A DNA stretch of 64,000 nt from Euwallacea fornicatus (Eukaryota > Arthropoda > Insecta > Coleoptera > Curculionidae), in NCBI RefSeq assembly GCF_040115645.1, contig NW_027096023.1, positions 868,001-932,000 on the forward strand, in the 5' to 3' direction. The translations under genes were made by a program, and so were the position numbers. Shown piece after piece: positions 1 to 11,000 of the stretch. The stretch's first letter is position 1, and each line of letters opens with the position of its first letter. The notes under the pieces were generated by a model that was not told the DNA's origin, did not search any database, and saw only the letters and a list, made by a program, of their open reading frames with translations.

Positions 1-175
1 TCGACTTGCTGTTTAATATCACTTACACAGTTTAGTGGCATGTTGTTGCGTTTTCGAGACAAAGAGTAATTTCTTAGCTCAAACTCACATATTTTGTGAC
101 TTTTCAAACTTTGAAAATTCATAACTTCGACAAATGATGTTCAAATTTCGTCAGCAATGGCTCAAATGAATAAGC

Positions 176-350
176 TCGACTTGCTGTTTAATATAACTTA
201 CACAGTTTAGTGGCATGTTGTTGCGTTTTCGAGATAAACAGTAATTTCTTTGCTCAAACTCACATATTTTGTGACTTTTCAAACTTTGAAAATTAATAAC
301 TTCGACAAATGATGTTCAAATTTCGTCAGCAATGGCTCAAATGAATAAGC
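176..350 (+). repeat. Example class A monomer, 175 bp
   Basis: This is a representative class A unit, the commoner type (about 266 of 366). Its diagnostic segment reads CACAGTTTAGTGGCATGTTG at offsets 26-45, usually followed by GAGATAAACAG. Recurrent variable sites (offsets from TCGAC) are: GCTG/GCTC near 8-11, ATATAAC/ATATCAC near 16-22, GTTG/GATG near 42-45 (GATG is called A' here), GCGTTTT/GCGGTTT near 48-54, GATAAACAG/GACAAAGAG/GATAAAGAG near 57-65, GACTTTT/GACATTT near 98-104, ATTCATA/ATTAATA near 117-123, TGTTCAA/TGTTTCA near 139-145, and GAATAAGC/GAATTAGC near the end. This copy carries ATTAATA; most copies have ATTCATA. Confidence 0.95.
276..292. repeat. Dyad (inverted repeat) present in every monomer, example copy
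   Basis: TTTTCAAACTTTGAAAA is a perfect inverted repeat with 8-bp arms around a single central base. It sits at monomer offsets 101-117 and recurs in essentially every copy. In GACATTT copies the outermost pair is lost, leaving 7-bp arms. A few copies change only the central base (C to A or C to T), which leaves the arms intact. Dyads that could form cruciforms, or be bound by a dimeric protein, are known from other centromeric satellites. A role here is inference. Confidence 0.85.
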
Positions 351-524
351 TCGACTTGCTGTTTAATATAACTTACACATTTAGTGGGATATTGTTGCGT
401 TTTCGAGACAAAGAGTAATTTCTTTGCTCAAACTCACATATTTTGTGACTTTTCAAACTTTGAAAATTAATAACTTCGACAAATGATGTTCAAATTTCGT
501 CAGCAATGGCTCAAATGAATAAGC
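351..524 (+). repeat. Example class B monomer, 174 bp
   Basis: This is a representative class B unit. It differs from class A by CACATTTAGTGGGATATTG at offsets 26-44: one base is lost and GCATG becomes GGATA. It is normally followed by GAGACAAAGAG. About 100 of the 366 monomers are of this class, deduced from the cumulative one-base phase shift. The rest of the monomer matches class A. Confidence 0.95.
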
Positions 525-1399
525 TCGACTTGCTGTTTAATATAACTTACACAGTTTAGTGGCATGTTGTTGCGTTTTCCAGATAAACAGTAATTTCTTT
601 GCTCAAACTCACATATTTTGTGACTTTTCAAACTTTGAAAATTAATAACTTCGACAAATGATGTTCAAATTTCGTCAGCAATGGCTCAAATGAATAAGCT
701 CGACTTGCTGTTTAATATAACTTACACAGTTTAGTGGCATATTGTTGCGTTTTCAAGATAAACAGTAATTTCTTTGCTCAAACTCACATATTTTGTGACT
801 TTTCAAACTTTGAAAATTAATAACTTCGACAAATGATGTTCAAATTTCGTCAGCAATGGCTCAAATGAATAAGCTCGACTTGCTGTTTAATATAACTTAC
901 ACAGTTTAGTGGCATGTTGTTGCGTTTTCAAGATAAAGAGTAATTTCTTTGCTCAAACTCACATATTTTGTGACTTTTCAAACTTTGAAAATTCATAACT
1001 TCGACAAATGATGTTTCAATTTCGTCAGCAATGGCTCAAATGAATAAGCTCGACTTGCTGTTTAATATAACTTACACAGTTTAGTGGCATGTTGTTGCGT
1101 TTTCGAGATAAACAGTAATTTCTTTGCTCAAACTCACATATTTTGTGACATTTCAAACTTTGAAAATTCATAACTTCGACAAATGATGTTCAAATTTCGT
1201 CAGCAATGGCTCAAATGAATAAGCTCGACTTGCTGTTTAATATAACTTACACAGTTTAGTGGCATGTTGTTGCGTTTTCGAGATAAACAGTAATTTCTTT
1301 GCTCAAACTCACATATTTTGTGACATTTCAAACTTTGAAAATTCATAACTTCGACAAATGATGTTCAAATTTCGTCAGCAATGGCTCAAATGAATAAGC

Positions 1400-2973
1400 T
1401 CGACTTGCTGTTTAATATAACTTACACAGTTTAGTGGCATGTTGTTGCGTTTTCGAGATAAACAGTAATTTCTTTGCTCAAACTCACATATTTTGTGACA
1501 TTTCAAACTTTGAAAATTCATAACTTCGACAAATGATGTTCAAATTTCGTCAGCAATGGCTCAAATGAATAAGCTCGACTTGCTGTTTAATATAACTTAC
1601 ACAGTTTAGTGGCATGTTGTTGCGTTTTCGAGATAAACAGTAATTTCTTTGCTCAAACTCACATATTTTGTGACTTTTCAAACTTTGAAAATTCATAACT
1701 TCGACAAATGATGTTCAAATTTCGTCAGCAATGGCTCAAATGAATAAGCTCGACTTGCTGTTTATTATAACTTACACAGTTTAGTGGCATGTTGTTGCGT
1801 TTTCGAGATAAACAGTAATTTCTTTGCTCAAACTCACATATTTTGTGACATTTCAAACTTTGAAAATTCATAACTTCGACAAATGATGTTTCAATTTCGT
1901 CAGCAATGGCTCAAATGAATAAGCTCGACTTGCTGTTTAATATAACTTACACAGTTTAGTGGCATGTTGTTGCGTTTTCGAGATAAACAGTAATTTCTTT
2001 GCTCAAACTCACATATTTTGTGACTTTTCAAACTTTGAAAATTCATAACTTCGACAAATGATGTTTCAATTTCGTCAGCAATGGCTCAAATGAATAAGCT
2101 CGACTTGCTGTTTAATATAACTTACACATTTAGTGGGATATTGTTGCGTTTTCGAGACAAAGAGTAATTTCTTTGCTCAAACTCACATATTTTGTGACAT
2201 TTCAAACTTTGAAAATTCATAACTTCGACAAATGATGTTCAAATTTCGTCAGCAATGGCTCAAATGAATAAGCTCGACTTGCTCTTTAATATCTCTTACA
2301 CAGTTTAGTGGCATGATGTTGCGTTTTCGAGATAAACAGTAATTTCTTTGCTCAAACTCACATATTTTGTGACTTTTCAAACTTTGAAAATTCATAACTT
2401 CGACAAATGATGTTCAAATTTCGTCAGCAATGGCTCAAATGAATAAGCTCGACTTGCTCTTTAATATCACTTACACAGTTTAGTGGCATGATGTTGCGTT
2501 TTCGAGATAAACAGTAATTTCTTTGCTCAAACTCACATATTTTGTGACTTTTCAAACTTTGAAAATTCATAACTTCGACAAATGATGTTCCAATTTCGTC
2601 AACAATGGCTCAAATGAATAAGCTCGACTTGCTCTTTAATATCACTTACACAGTTTAGTGGCATGTTGTTGCGTTTTCAAGATAAAGAGTAATTTCTTTG
2701 CTCAAACTCACATATTTTGTGACTTTTCAAACTTTGAAAATTAATAACTTCGACAAATGATGTTTCAATTTCGTCAGCAATGGCTCAAATGAATAAGCTC
2801 GACTTGCTCTTTAATATCACTTACACAGTTTAGTGGCATGATGTTGCGTTTTCGAGATAAACAGTAATTTCTTTGCTCAAACTCACATATTTTGTGACAT
2901 TTCAAACTTTGAAAATTCATAACTTCGACAAATGATGTTCAAATTTCGTCAGCAATGGCTCAAATGAATAAGC
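1400..2973 (+). repeat. 12-monomer HOR, partial first copy (9 monomers)
   Basis: These nine monomers match 3499-5072 at an offset of 2099 bases. Shared markers in order are: a TTTATTATAAC monomer (1750), a class B monomer (2100), a CTCTTTAATATCTC monomer (2274), a monomer with TGTTCCAA and GTCAACAAT (2449), a TTTTCAAG/AAAGAG monomer (2624), and a GATG monomer (2799). Confidence 0.85.
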
Positions 2974-5072
2974 TCGACTTGCTGTTTAATATCACTTACA
3001 CAGTTTAGTGGCATGTTGTTGCGTTTTCGAGACAAAGAGTAATTTCTTAGCTCAAACTCACATATTTTGTGACTTTTCAAACTTTGAAAATTCATAACTT
3101 CGACAAATGATGTTCAAATTTCGTCAGCAATGGCTCAAATGAATAAGCTCGACTTGCTGTTTAATATAACTTACACAGTTTAGTGGCATGTTGTTGCGTT
3201 TTCGAGATAAACAGTAATTTCTTTGCTCAAACTCACATATTTTGTGACTTTTCAAACTTTGAAAATTCATAACTTCGACAAATGATGTTCAAATTTCGTC
3301 AGCAATGGCTCAAATGAATAAGCTCGACTTGCACTTTAATATCACTTACACAGTTTAGTGGCATGTTGTTGCGTTTTCGAGATAAACAGTAATTTCTTTG
3401 CTCAAACTCACATATTTTGTGACATTTCAAACTTTGAAAATTCATAACTTCGACAAATGATGTTCAAATTTCGTCAGCAATGGCTCAAATGAATAAGCTC
3501 GACTTGCTGTTTAATATAACTTACACAGTTTAGTGGCATGTTGTTGCGTTTTCGAGATAAACAGTAATTTCTTTGCTCAAACTCACATATTTTGTGACAT
3601 TTCAAACTTTGAAAATTCATAACTTCGACAAATGATGTTCAAATTTCGTCAGCAATGGCTCAAATGAATAAGCTCGACTTGCTGTTTAATATAACTTACA
3701 CAGTTTAGTGGCATGTTGTTGCGTTTTCGAGATAAACAGTAATTTCTTTGCTCAAACTCACATATTTTGTGACTTTTCAAACTTTGAAAATTCATAACTT
3801 CGACAAATGATGTTCAAATTTCGTCAGCAATGGCTCAAATGAATAAGCTCGACTTGCTGTTTATTATAACTTACACAGTTTAGTGGCATGTTGTTGCGTT
3901 TTCGAGATAAACAGTAATTTCTTTGCTCAAACTCACATATTTTGTGACATTTCAAACTTTGAAAATTCATAACTTCGACAAATGATGTTTCAATTTCGTC
4001 AGCAATGGCTCAAATGAATAAGCTCGACTTGCTGTTTAATATAACTTACACAGTTTAGTGGCATGTTGTTGCGTTTTCGAGATAAACAGTAATTTCTTTG
4101 CTCAAACTCACATATTTTGTGACTTTTCAAACTTTGAAAATTCATAACTTCGACAAATGATGTTTCAATTTCGTCAGCAATGGCTCAAATGAATAAGCTC
4201 GACTTGCTGTTTAATATAACTTACACATTTAGTGGGATATTGTTGCGTTTTCGAGACAAAGAGTAATTTCTTTGCTCAAACTCACATATTTTGTGACATT
4301 TCAAACTTTGAAAATTCATAACTTCGACAAATGATGTTCAAATTTCGTCAGCAATGGCTCAAATGAATAAGCTCGACTTGCTCTTTAATATCTCTTACAC
4401 AGTTTAGTGGCATGATGTTGCGTTTTCGAGATAAACAGTAATTTCTTTGCTCAAACTCACATATTTTGTGACTTTTCAAACTTTGAAAATTCATAACTTC
4501 GACAAATGATGTTCAAATTTCGTCAGCAATGGCTCAAATGAATAAGCTCGACTTGCTCTTTAATATCACTTACACAGTTTAGTGGCATGATGTTGCGTTT
4601 TCGAGATAAACAGTAATTTCTTTGCTCAAACTCACATATTTTGTGACTTTTCAAACTTTGAAAATTCATAACTTCGACAAATGATGTTCCAATTTCGTCA
4701 ACAATGGCTCAAATGAATAAGCTCGACTTGCTCTTTAATATCACTTACACAGTTTAGTGGCATGTTGTTGCGTTTTCAAGATAAAGAGTAATTTCTTTGC
4801 TCAAACTCACATATTTTGTGACTTTTCAAACTTTGAAAATTAATAACTTCGACAAATGATGTTTCAATTTCGTCAGCAATGGCTCAAATGAATAAGCTCG
4901 ACTTGCTCTTTAATATCACTTACACAGTTTAGTGGCATGATGTTGCGTTTTCGAGATAAACAGTAATTTCTTTGCTCAAACTCACATATTTTGTGACATT
5001 TCAAACTTTGAAAATTCATAACTTCGACAAATGATGTTCAAATTTCGTCAGCAATGGCTCAAATGAATAAGC
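2974..5072 (+). repeat. 12-monomer HOR, complete copy (2099 bp)
   Basis: Twelve monomers, one class B, starting with the CTTAGCTC monomer. It matches 5948-8046 marker for marker. The visible difference is the private GCACTTTAATATCAC start of the monomer at 3324. Confidence 0.88.
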
Positions 5073-5947
5073 TCGACTTGCTGTTTAATATCACTTACAC
5101 AGTTTAGTGGCATGTTGTTGCGTTTTCGAGACAAAGAGTAATTTCTTAGCTCAAACTCACATATTTTGTGACTTTTCAAACTTTGAAAATTCATAACTTC
5201 GACAAATGATGTTCAAATTTCGTCAGCAATGGCTCAAATGAATAAGCTCGACTTGCTGTTTAATATAACTTACACAGTTTAGTGGCATGTTATTGCGTTT
5301 TCGAGACAAACAGTAATTTCATTGCTCGAACTCACATATTTTGTGACTTTTCAAATTTTGAAAATTCATAACTTCGACAAATGATGTTCAAATTTCGTCA
5401 GCAATGGCTCAAATGAATAAGCTCGACTTGCTGTTTAATATAACTTACACAGTTTAGTGGCATGTTGTTGCGTTTTCGAGATAAACAGTAATTTCTTTGC
5501 TCAAACTCACATATTTTGTGACTTTTCAAACTTTGAAAATTCATAACTTCGACAAATGATGTTCCAATTTCGTCAACAATGGCTCAAATGAATAAGCTCG
5601 ACTTGCTCTTTAATATCACTTACACAGTTTAGTGGCATGTTGTTGCGTTTTCAAGATAAAGAGTAATTTCTTTGCTCAAACTCACATATTTTGTGACTTT
5701 TCAAACTTTGAAAATTAATAACTTCGACAAATGATGTTTCAATTTCGTCAGCAATGGCTCAAATGAATAAGCTCGACTTGCTCTTTAATATCACTTACAC
5801 AGTTTAGTGGCATGATGTTGCGTTTTCGAGATAAACAGTAATTTCTTTGCTCAAACTCACATATTTTGTGACATTTCAAACTTTGAAAATTCATAACTTC
5901 GACAAATGATGTTCAAATTTCGTCAGCAATGGCTCAAATGAATAAGC
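5073..5947 (+). repeat. 5-monomer block between two HOR copies
   Basis: Exactly 875 bases (5 x 175, no class B). It begins with another CTTAGCTC monomer, contains a divergent monomer (5248), and ends with two monomers (5598-5947) matching 4723-5072. It lengthens the spacing between HOR copies from 2099 to 2974 bases, consistent with a local duplication or insertion by unequal exchange. Confidence 0.82.
5248..5422 (+). repeat. Divergent monomer, 'CATTGCTCGAAC' haplotype
   Basis: This class A monomer has several linked changes: GACAAACAG, TTTCATTGCTCGAACTC and CAAATTTTG. The same combination occurs only once more, at 9444-9618. It also has a private GTTATTG. Confidence 0.85.
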
Positions 5948-8046
5948 TCGACTTGCTGTTTAATATCACTTACACAGTTTAGTGGCATGTTGTTGCGTTT
6001 TCGAGACAAAGAGTAATTTCTTAGCTCAAACTCACATATTTTGTGACTTTTCAAACTTTGAAAATTCATAACTTCGACAAATGATGTTCAAATTTCGTCA
6101 GCAATGGCTCAAATGAATAAGCTCGACTTGCTGTTTAATATAACTTACACAGTTTAGTGGCATGTTGTTGCGTTTTCGAGATAAACAGTAATTTCTTTGC
6201 TCAAACTCACATATTTTGTGACTTTTCAAACTTTGAAAATTCATAACTTCGACAAATGATGTTCAAATTTCGTCAGCAATGGCTCAAATGAATAAGCTCG
6301 ACTTGCTGTTTAATATAACTTACACAGTTTAGTGGCATGTTGTTGCGTTTTCGAGATAAACAGTAATTTCTTTGCTCAAACTCACATATTTTGTGACATT
6401 TCAAACTTTGAAAATTCATAACTTCGACAAATGATGTTCAAATTTCGTCAGCAATGGCTCAAATGAATAAGCTCGACTTGCTGTTTAATATAACTTACAC
6501 AGTTTAGTGGCATGTTGTTGCGTTTTCGAGATAAACAGTAATTTCTTTGCTCAAACTCACATATTTTGTGACATTTCAAACTTTGAAAATTCATAACTTC
6601 GACAAATGATGTTCAAATTTCGTCAGCAATGGCTCAAATGAATAAGCTCGACTTGCTGTTTAATATAACTTACACAGTTTAGTGGCATGTTGTTGCGTTT
6701 TCGAGATAAACAGTAATTTCTTTGCTCAAACTCACATATTTTGTGACTTTTCAAACTTTGAAAATTCATAACTTCGACAAATGATGTTCAAATTTCGTCA
6801 GCAATGGCTCAAATGAATAAGCTCGACTTGCTGTTTATTATAACTTACACAGTTTAGTGGCATGTTGTTGCGTTTTCGAGATAAACAGTAATTTCTTTGC
6901 TCAAACTCACATATTTTGTGACATTTCAAACTTTGAAAATTCATAACTTCGACAAATGATGTTTCAATTTCGTCAGCAATGGCTCAAATGAATAAGCTCG
7001 ACTTGCTGTTTAATATAACTTACACAGTTTAGTGGCATGTTGTTGCGTTTTCGAGATAAACAGTAATTTCTTTGCTCAAACTCACATATTTTGTGACTTT
7101 TCAAACTTTGAAAATTCATAACTTCGACAAATGATGTTTCAATTTCGTCAGCAATGGCTCAAATGAATAAGCTCGACTTGCTGTTTAATATAACTTACAC
7201 ATTTAGTGGGATATTGTTGCGTTTTCGAGACAAAGAGTAATTTCTTTGCTCAAACTCACATATTTTGTGACATTTCAAACTTTGAAAATTCATAACTTCG
7301 ACAAATGATGTTCAAATTTCGTCAGCAATGGCTCAAATGAATAAGCTCGACTTGCTCTTTAATATCTCTTACACAGTTTAGTGGCATGATGTTGCGTTTT
7401 CGAGATAAACAGTAATTTCTTTGCTCAAACTCACATATTTTGTGACTTTTCAAACTTTGAAAATTCATAACTTCGACAAATGATGTTCAAATTTCGTCAG
7501 CAATGGCTCAAATGAATAAGCTCGACTTGCTCTTTAATATCACTTACACAGTTTAGTGGCATGATGTTGCGTTTTCGAGATAAACAGTAATTTCTTTGCT
7601 CAAACTCACATATTTTGTGACTTTTCAAACTTTGAAAATTCATAACTTCGACAAATGATGTTCCAATTTCGTCAACAATGGCTCAAATGAATAAGCTCGA
7701 CTTGCTCTTTAATATCACTTACACAGTTTAGTGGCATGTTGTTGCGTTTTCAAGATAAAGAGTAATTTCTTTGCTCAAACTCACATATTTTGTGACTTTT
7801 CAAACTTTGAAAATTAATAACTTCGACAAATGATGTTTCAATTTCGTCAGCAATGGCTCAAATGAATAAGCTCGACTTGCTCTTTAATATCACTTACACA
7901 GTTTAGTGGCATGATGTTGCGTTTTCGAGATAAACAATAATTTCTTTGCTCAAACTCACATATTTTGTGACATTTCAAACTTTGAAAATTCATAACTTCG
8001 ACAAATGATGTTCAAATTTCGTCAGCAATGGCTCAAATGAATAAGC
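5948..8046 (+). repeat. 12-monomer HOR, second complete copy (2099 bp)
   Basis: Same ordered markers as 2974-5072: TTTATTATAAC, class B, CTCTTTAATATCTC, TGTTCCAA/GTCAACAAT, TTTTCAAG/AAAGAG, then GATG. A private CAATAATTT occurs near 7936. A further CTTAGCTC monomer follows at 8047, the expected start of a next copy, but the pattern then breaks. Confidence 0.88.
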
Positions 8047-11000
8047 TCGACTTGCTGTTTAATATCACTTACACAGTTTAGTGGCATGTTGTTGCGTTTT
8101 CGAGACAAAGAGTAATTTCTTAGCTCAAACTCACATATTTTGTGACTTTTCAAACTTTGAAAATTCATAACTTCGACAAATGATGTTCAAATTTCGTCAG
8201 CAATGGCTCAAATGAATAAGCTCGACTTGCTGTTTAATATAACTTACACAGTTTAGTGGCATGTTGTTGCGTTTTCGAGATAAACAGTAATTTCTTTGCT
8301 CAAACTAACATATTTTGTGACATTTCAAACTTTGAAAATTCATAACTTCGACAAATGATGTTTCAATTTCGTCAGCAATGGCTCAAATGAATAAGCTCGA
8401 CTTGCTGTTTAATATAACTTACACAGTTTAGTGGCATGTTGTTGCGTTTTCGAGATAAACAGTAATTTCTTTGCTCAAACTCACATATTTTGTGACATTT
8501 CAAACTTTGAAAATTCATAACTTCGACAAATGATGTTCAAATTTCGTCAGCAATGGCTCAAATGAATAAGCTCGACTTGCTGTTTAATATAACTTACACA
8601 GTTTAGTGGCATGTTGTTGCGTTTTCGAGATAAACAGTAATTTCTTTGCTCAAACTCACATATTTTGTGATTTTTCAAACTTTGAAAATTCATAACTTCG
8701 ACAAATGATGTTCCAATTTCGTCAACAATGGCTCAAATGAATAAGCTCGACTTGCTGTTTAATATAACTTACACAGTTTAGTGGCATGTTGTTGCGTTTT
8801 CGAGATAAACAGTAATTTCTTTGCTCAAACTCACATATTTTGTGATTTTTCAAACTTTGAAAATTCATAACTTCGACAAATGATGTTCCAATTTCGTCAA
8901 CAATGGCTCAAATGAATAAGCTCGACTTGCTCTTTAATATCACTTACACATTTAGTGGGATATTGTTGCGTTTTCGAGACAAAGAGTAATTTCTTTGCTC
9001 AAACTCACATATTTTGTGACATTTCAAACTTTGAAAATTCATAACTTCGACAAATGATGTTCAAATTTCGTCAGCAATGGCTCAAATGAATAAGCTCGAC
9101 TTGCTCTTTAATATCACTTACACATTTAGTGGGATATTGTTGCGTTTTCGAGACAAAGAGTAATTTCTTTGCTCAAACTCACATATTTTGTGACTTTTCA
9201 AACTTTGAAAATTCATAACTTCGACAAATGATGTTCCAATTTCGTCAACAATGGCTCAAATGAATAAGCTCGACTTGCTCTTTAATATCACTTACACATT
9301 TAGTGGGATATTGTTGCGTTTTCGAGACAAAGAGTAATTTCTTTGCTCAAACTCACATATTTTGTGACTTTTCAAACTTTGAAAATTCATAACTTCGACA
9401 AATGATGTTCAAATTTCGTCAGCAATGGCTCAAATGAATAAGCTCGACTTGCTGTTTAATATAACTTACACAGTTTAGTGGCATGTTGTTGCGTTTTCGA
9501 GACAAACAGTAATTTCATTGCTCGAACTCACATATTTTGTGACTTTTCAAATTTTGAAAATTCATAACTTCGACAAATGATGTTCAAATTTCGTCAGCAA
9601 TGGCTCAAATGAATAAGCTCGACTTGCTGTTTAATATAACTTACACAGTTTAGTGGCATGTTGTTGCGTTTTCGAGATAAACAGTAATTTCTTTGCTCAA
9701 ACTCACATATTTTGTGACTTTTCAAACTTTGAAAATTCATAACTTCGACAAATGATGTTTCAATTTCGTCAGCAATGGCTCAAATGACTAAGCTCGACTT
9801 GCTGTTTAATATAACTTACACAGTTTAGTGGCATGTTGTTGCGTTTTCGAGATAAACAGTAATTTCTTTGCTCAAACTCACATATTTTGTGACATTTCAA
9901 ACTTTGAAAATTCATAACTTCGACAAATGATGTTTCAATTTCGTCAGCAATGGCTCAAATGACTAAGCTCGACTTGCTGTTTAATATAACTTACACAGTT
10001 TAGTGGCATGTTGTTGCGTTTTCGAGATAAACAGTAATTTCTTTGCTCAAACTCACATATTTTGTGACATTTCAAACTTTGAAAATTCATAACTTCGACA
10101 AATGATGTTCAAATTTCGTCAGCAATGGCTCAAATGAATAAGCTCGACTTGCTGTTTAATATAACTTACACAGTTTAGTGGCATGTTGTTGCGTTTTCGA
10201 GATAAACAGTAATTTCTTTGCTCAAACTCACATATTTTGTGACTTTTCAAACTTTGAAAATTCATAACTTCGACAAATGATGTTCAAATTTCGTCAGCAA
10301 TGGCTCAAATGAATAAGCTCGACTTGCTGTTTAATATAACTTACACATTTAGTGGGATATTGTTGCGTTTTCGAGACAAAGAGTAATTTCTTTGCTCAAA
10401 CTCACATATTTTGTGACTTTTCAAACTTTGAAAATTCATAACTTCGACAAATGATGTTCAAATTTCGTCAGCAATGGCTCAAATGAATAAGCTCGACTTG
10501 CTGTTTAATATAACTTACACATTTAGTGGGATATTGTTGCGTTTTCGAGACAAAGAGTAATTTCTTTGCTCAAACTCACATATTTTGTGACTTTTCAAAC
10601 TTTGAAAATTAATAACTTCGACAAATGATGTTCAAATTTCGTCAGCAATGGCTCAAATGAATAAGCTCGACTTGCTGTTTAATATAACTTACACATTTAG
10701 TGGGATATTGTTGCGTTTTCGAGACAAAGAGTAATTTCTTTGCTCAAACTCACATATTTTGTGACTTTTCAAACTTTGAAAATTAATAACTTCGACAAAT
10801 GATGTTCAAATTTCGTCAGCAATGGCTCAAATGAATAAGCTCGACTTGCTGTTTAATATAACTTACACATTTAGTGGGATATTGTTGCGTTTTCGAGACA
10901 AAGGGTAATTTCTTTGCTCAAACTCACATATTTTGTGACTTTTCAAACTTTGAAAATTCATAACTTCGACAAATGATGTTCAAATTTCGTCAGCAATGGC

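Larger units (their letters stand above)
1..1399 (+). repeat. Left segment: 8 monomers, no clear HOR
   Basis: Eight monomers, one of them class B (351). The first carries the rare CTTAGCTC variant (near 73), which reappears near 3046, 5145, 6020 and 8119. Monomers 2-5 carry the ATTAATA variant. The copies at 525 and 700 have private changes in the TTTTCGAG segment (TTTTCCAG, TTTTCAAG). The monomers from 1050 resemble those from 3149 but with differences, so the left edge of the following HOR is blurred here. Confidence 0.8.

Noticed and set aside
14..25. TATA-like TTAATATAAC in most monomers as a promoter
   Set aside because: AT-rich background makes such matches expected, and there is no downstream gene or other promoter element.
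79..166. Four TCAAA words per monomer (offsets 79, 104, 141, 162) as an ancestral sub-repeat
   Set aside because: The spacings (25, 37 and 21) are irregular and the flanks do not align, so a shorter ancestral unit is not supported.
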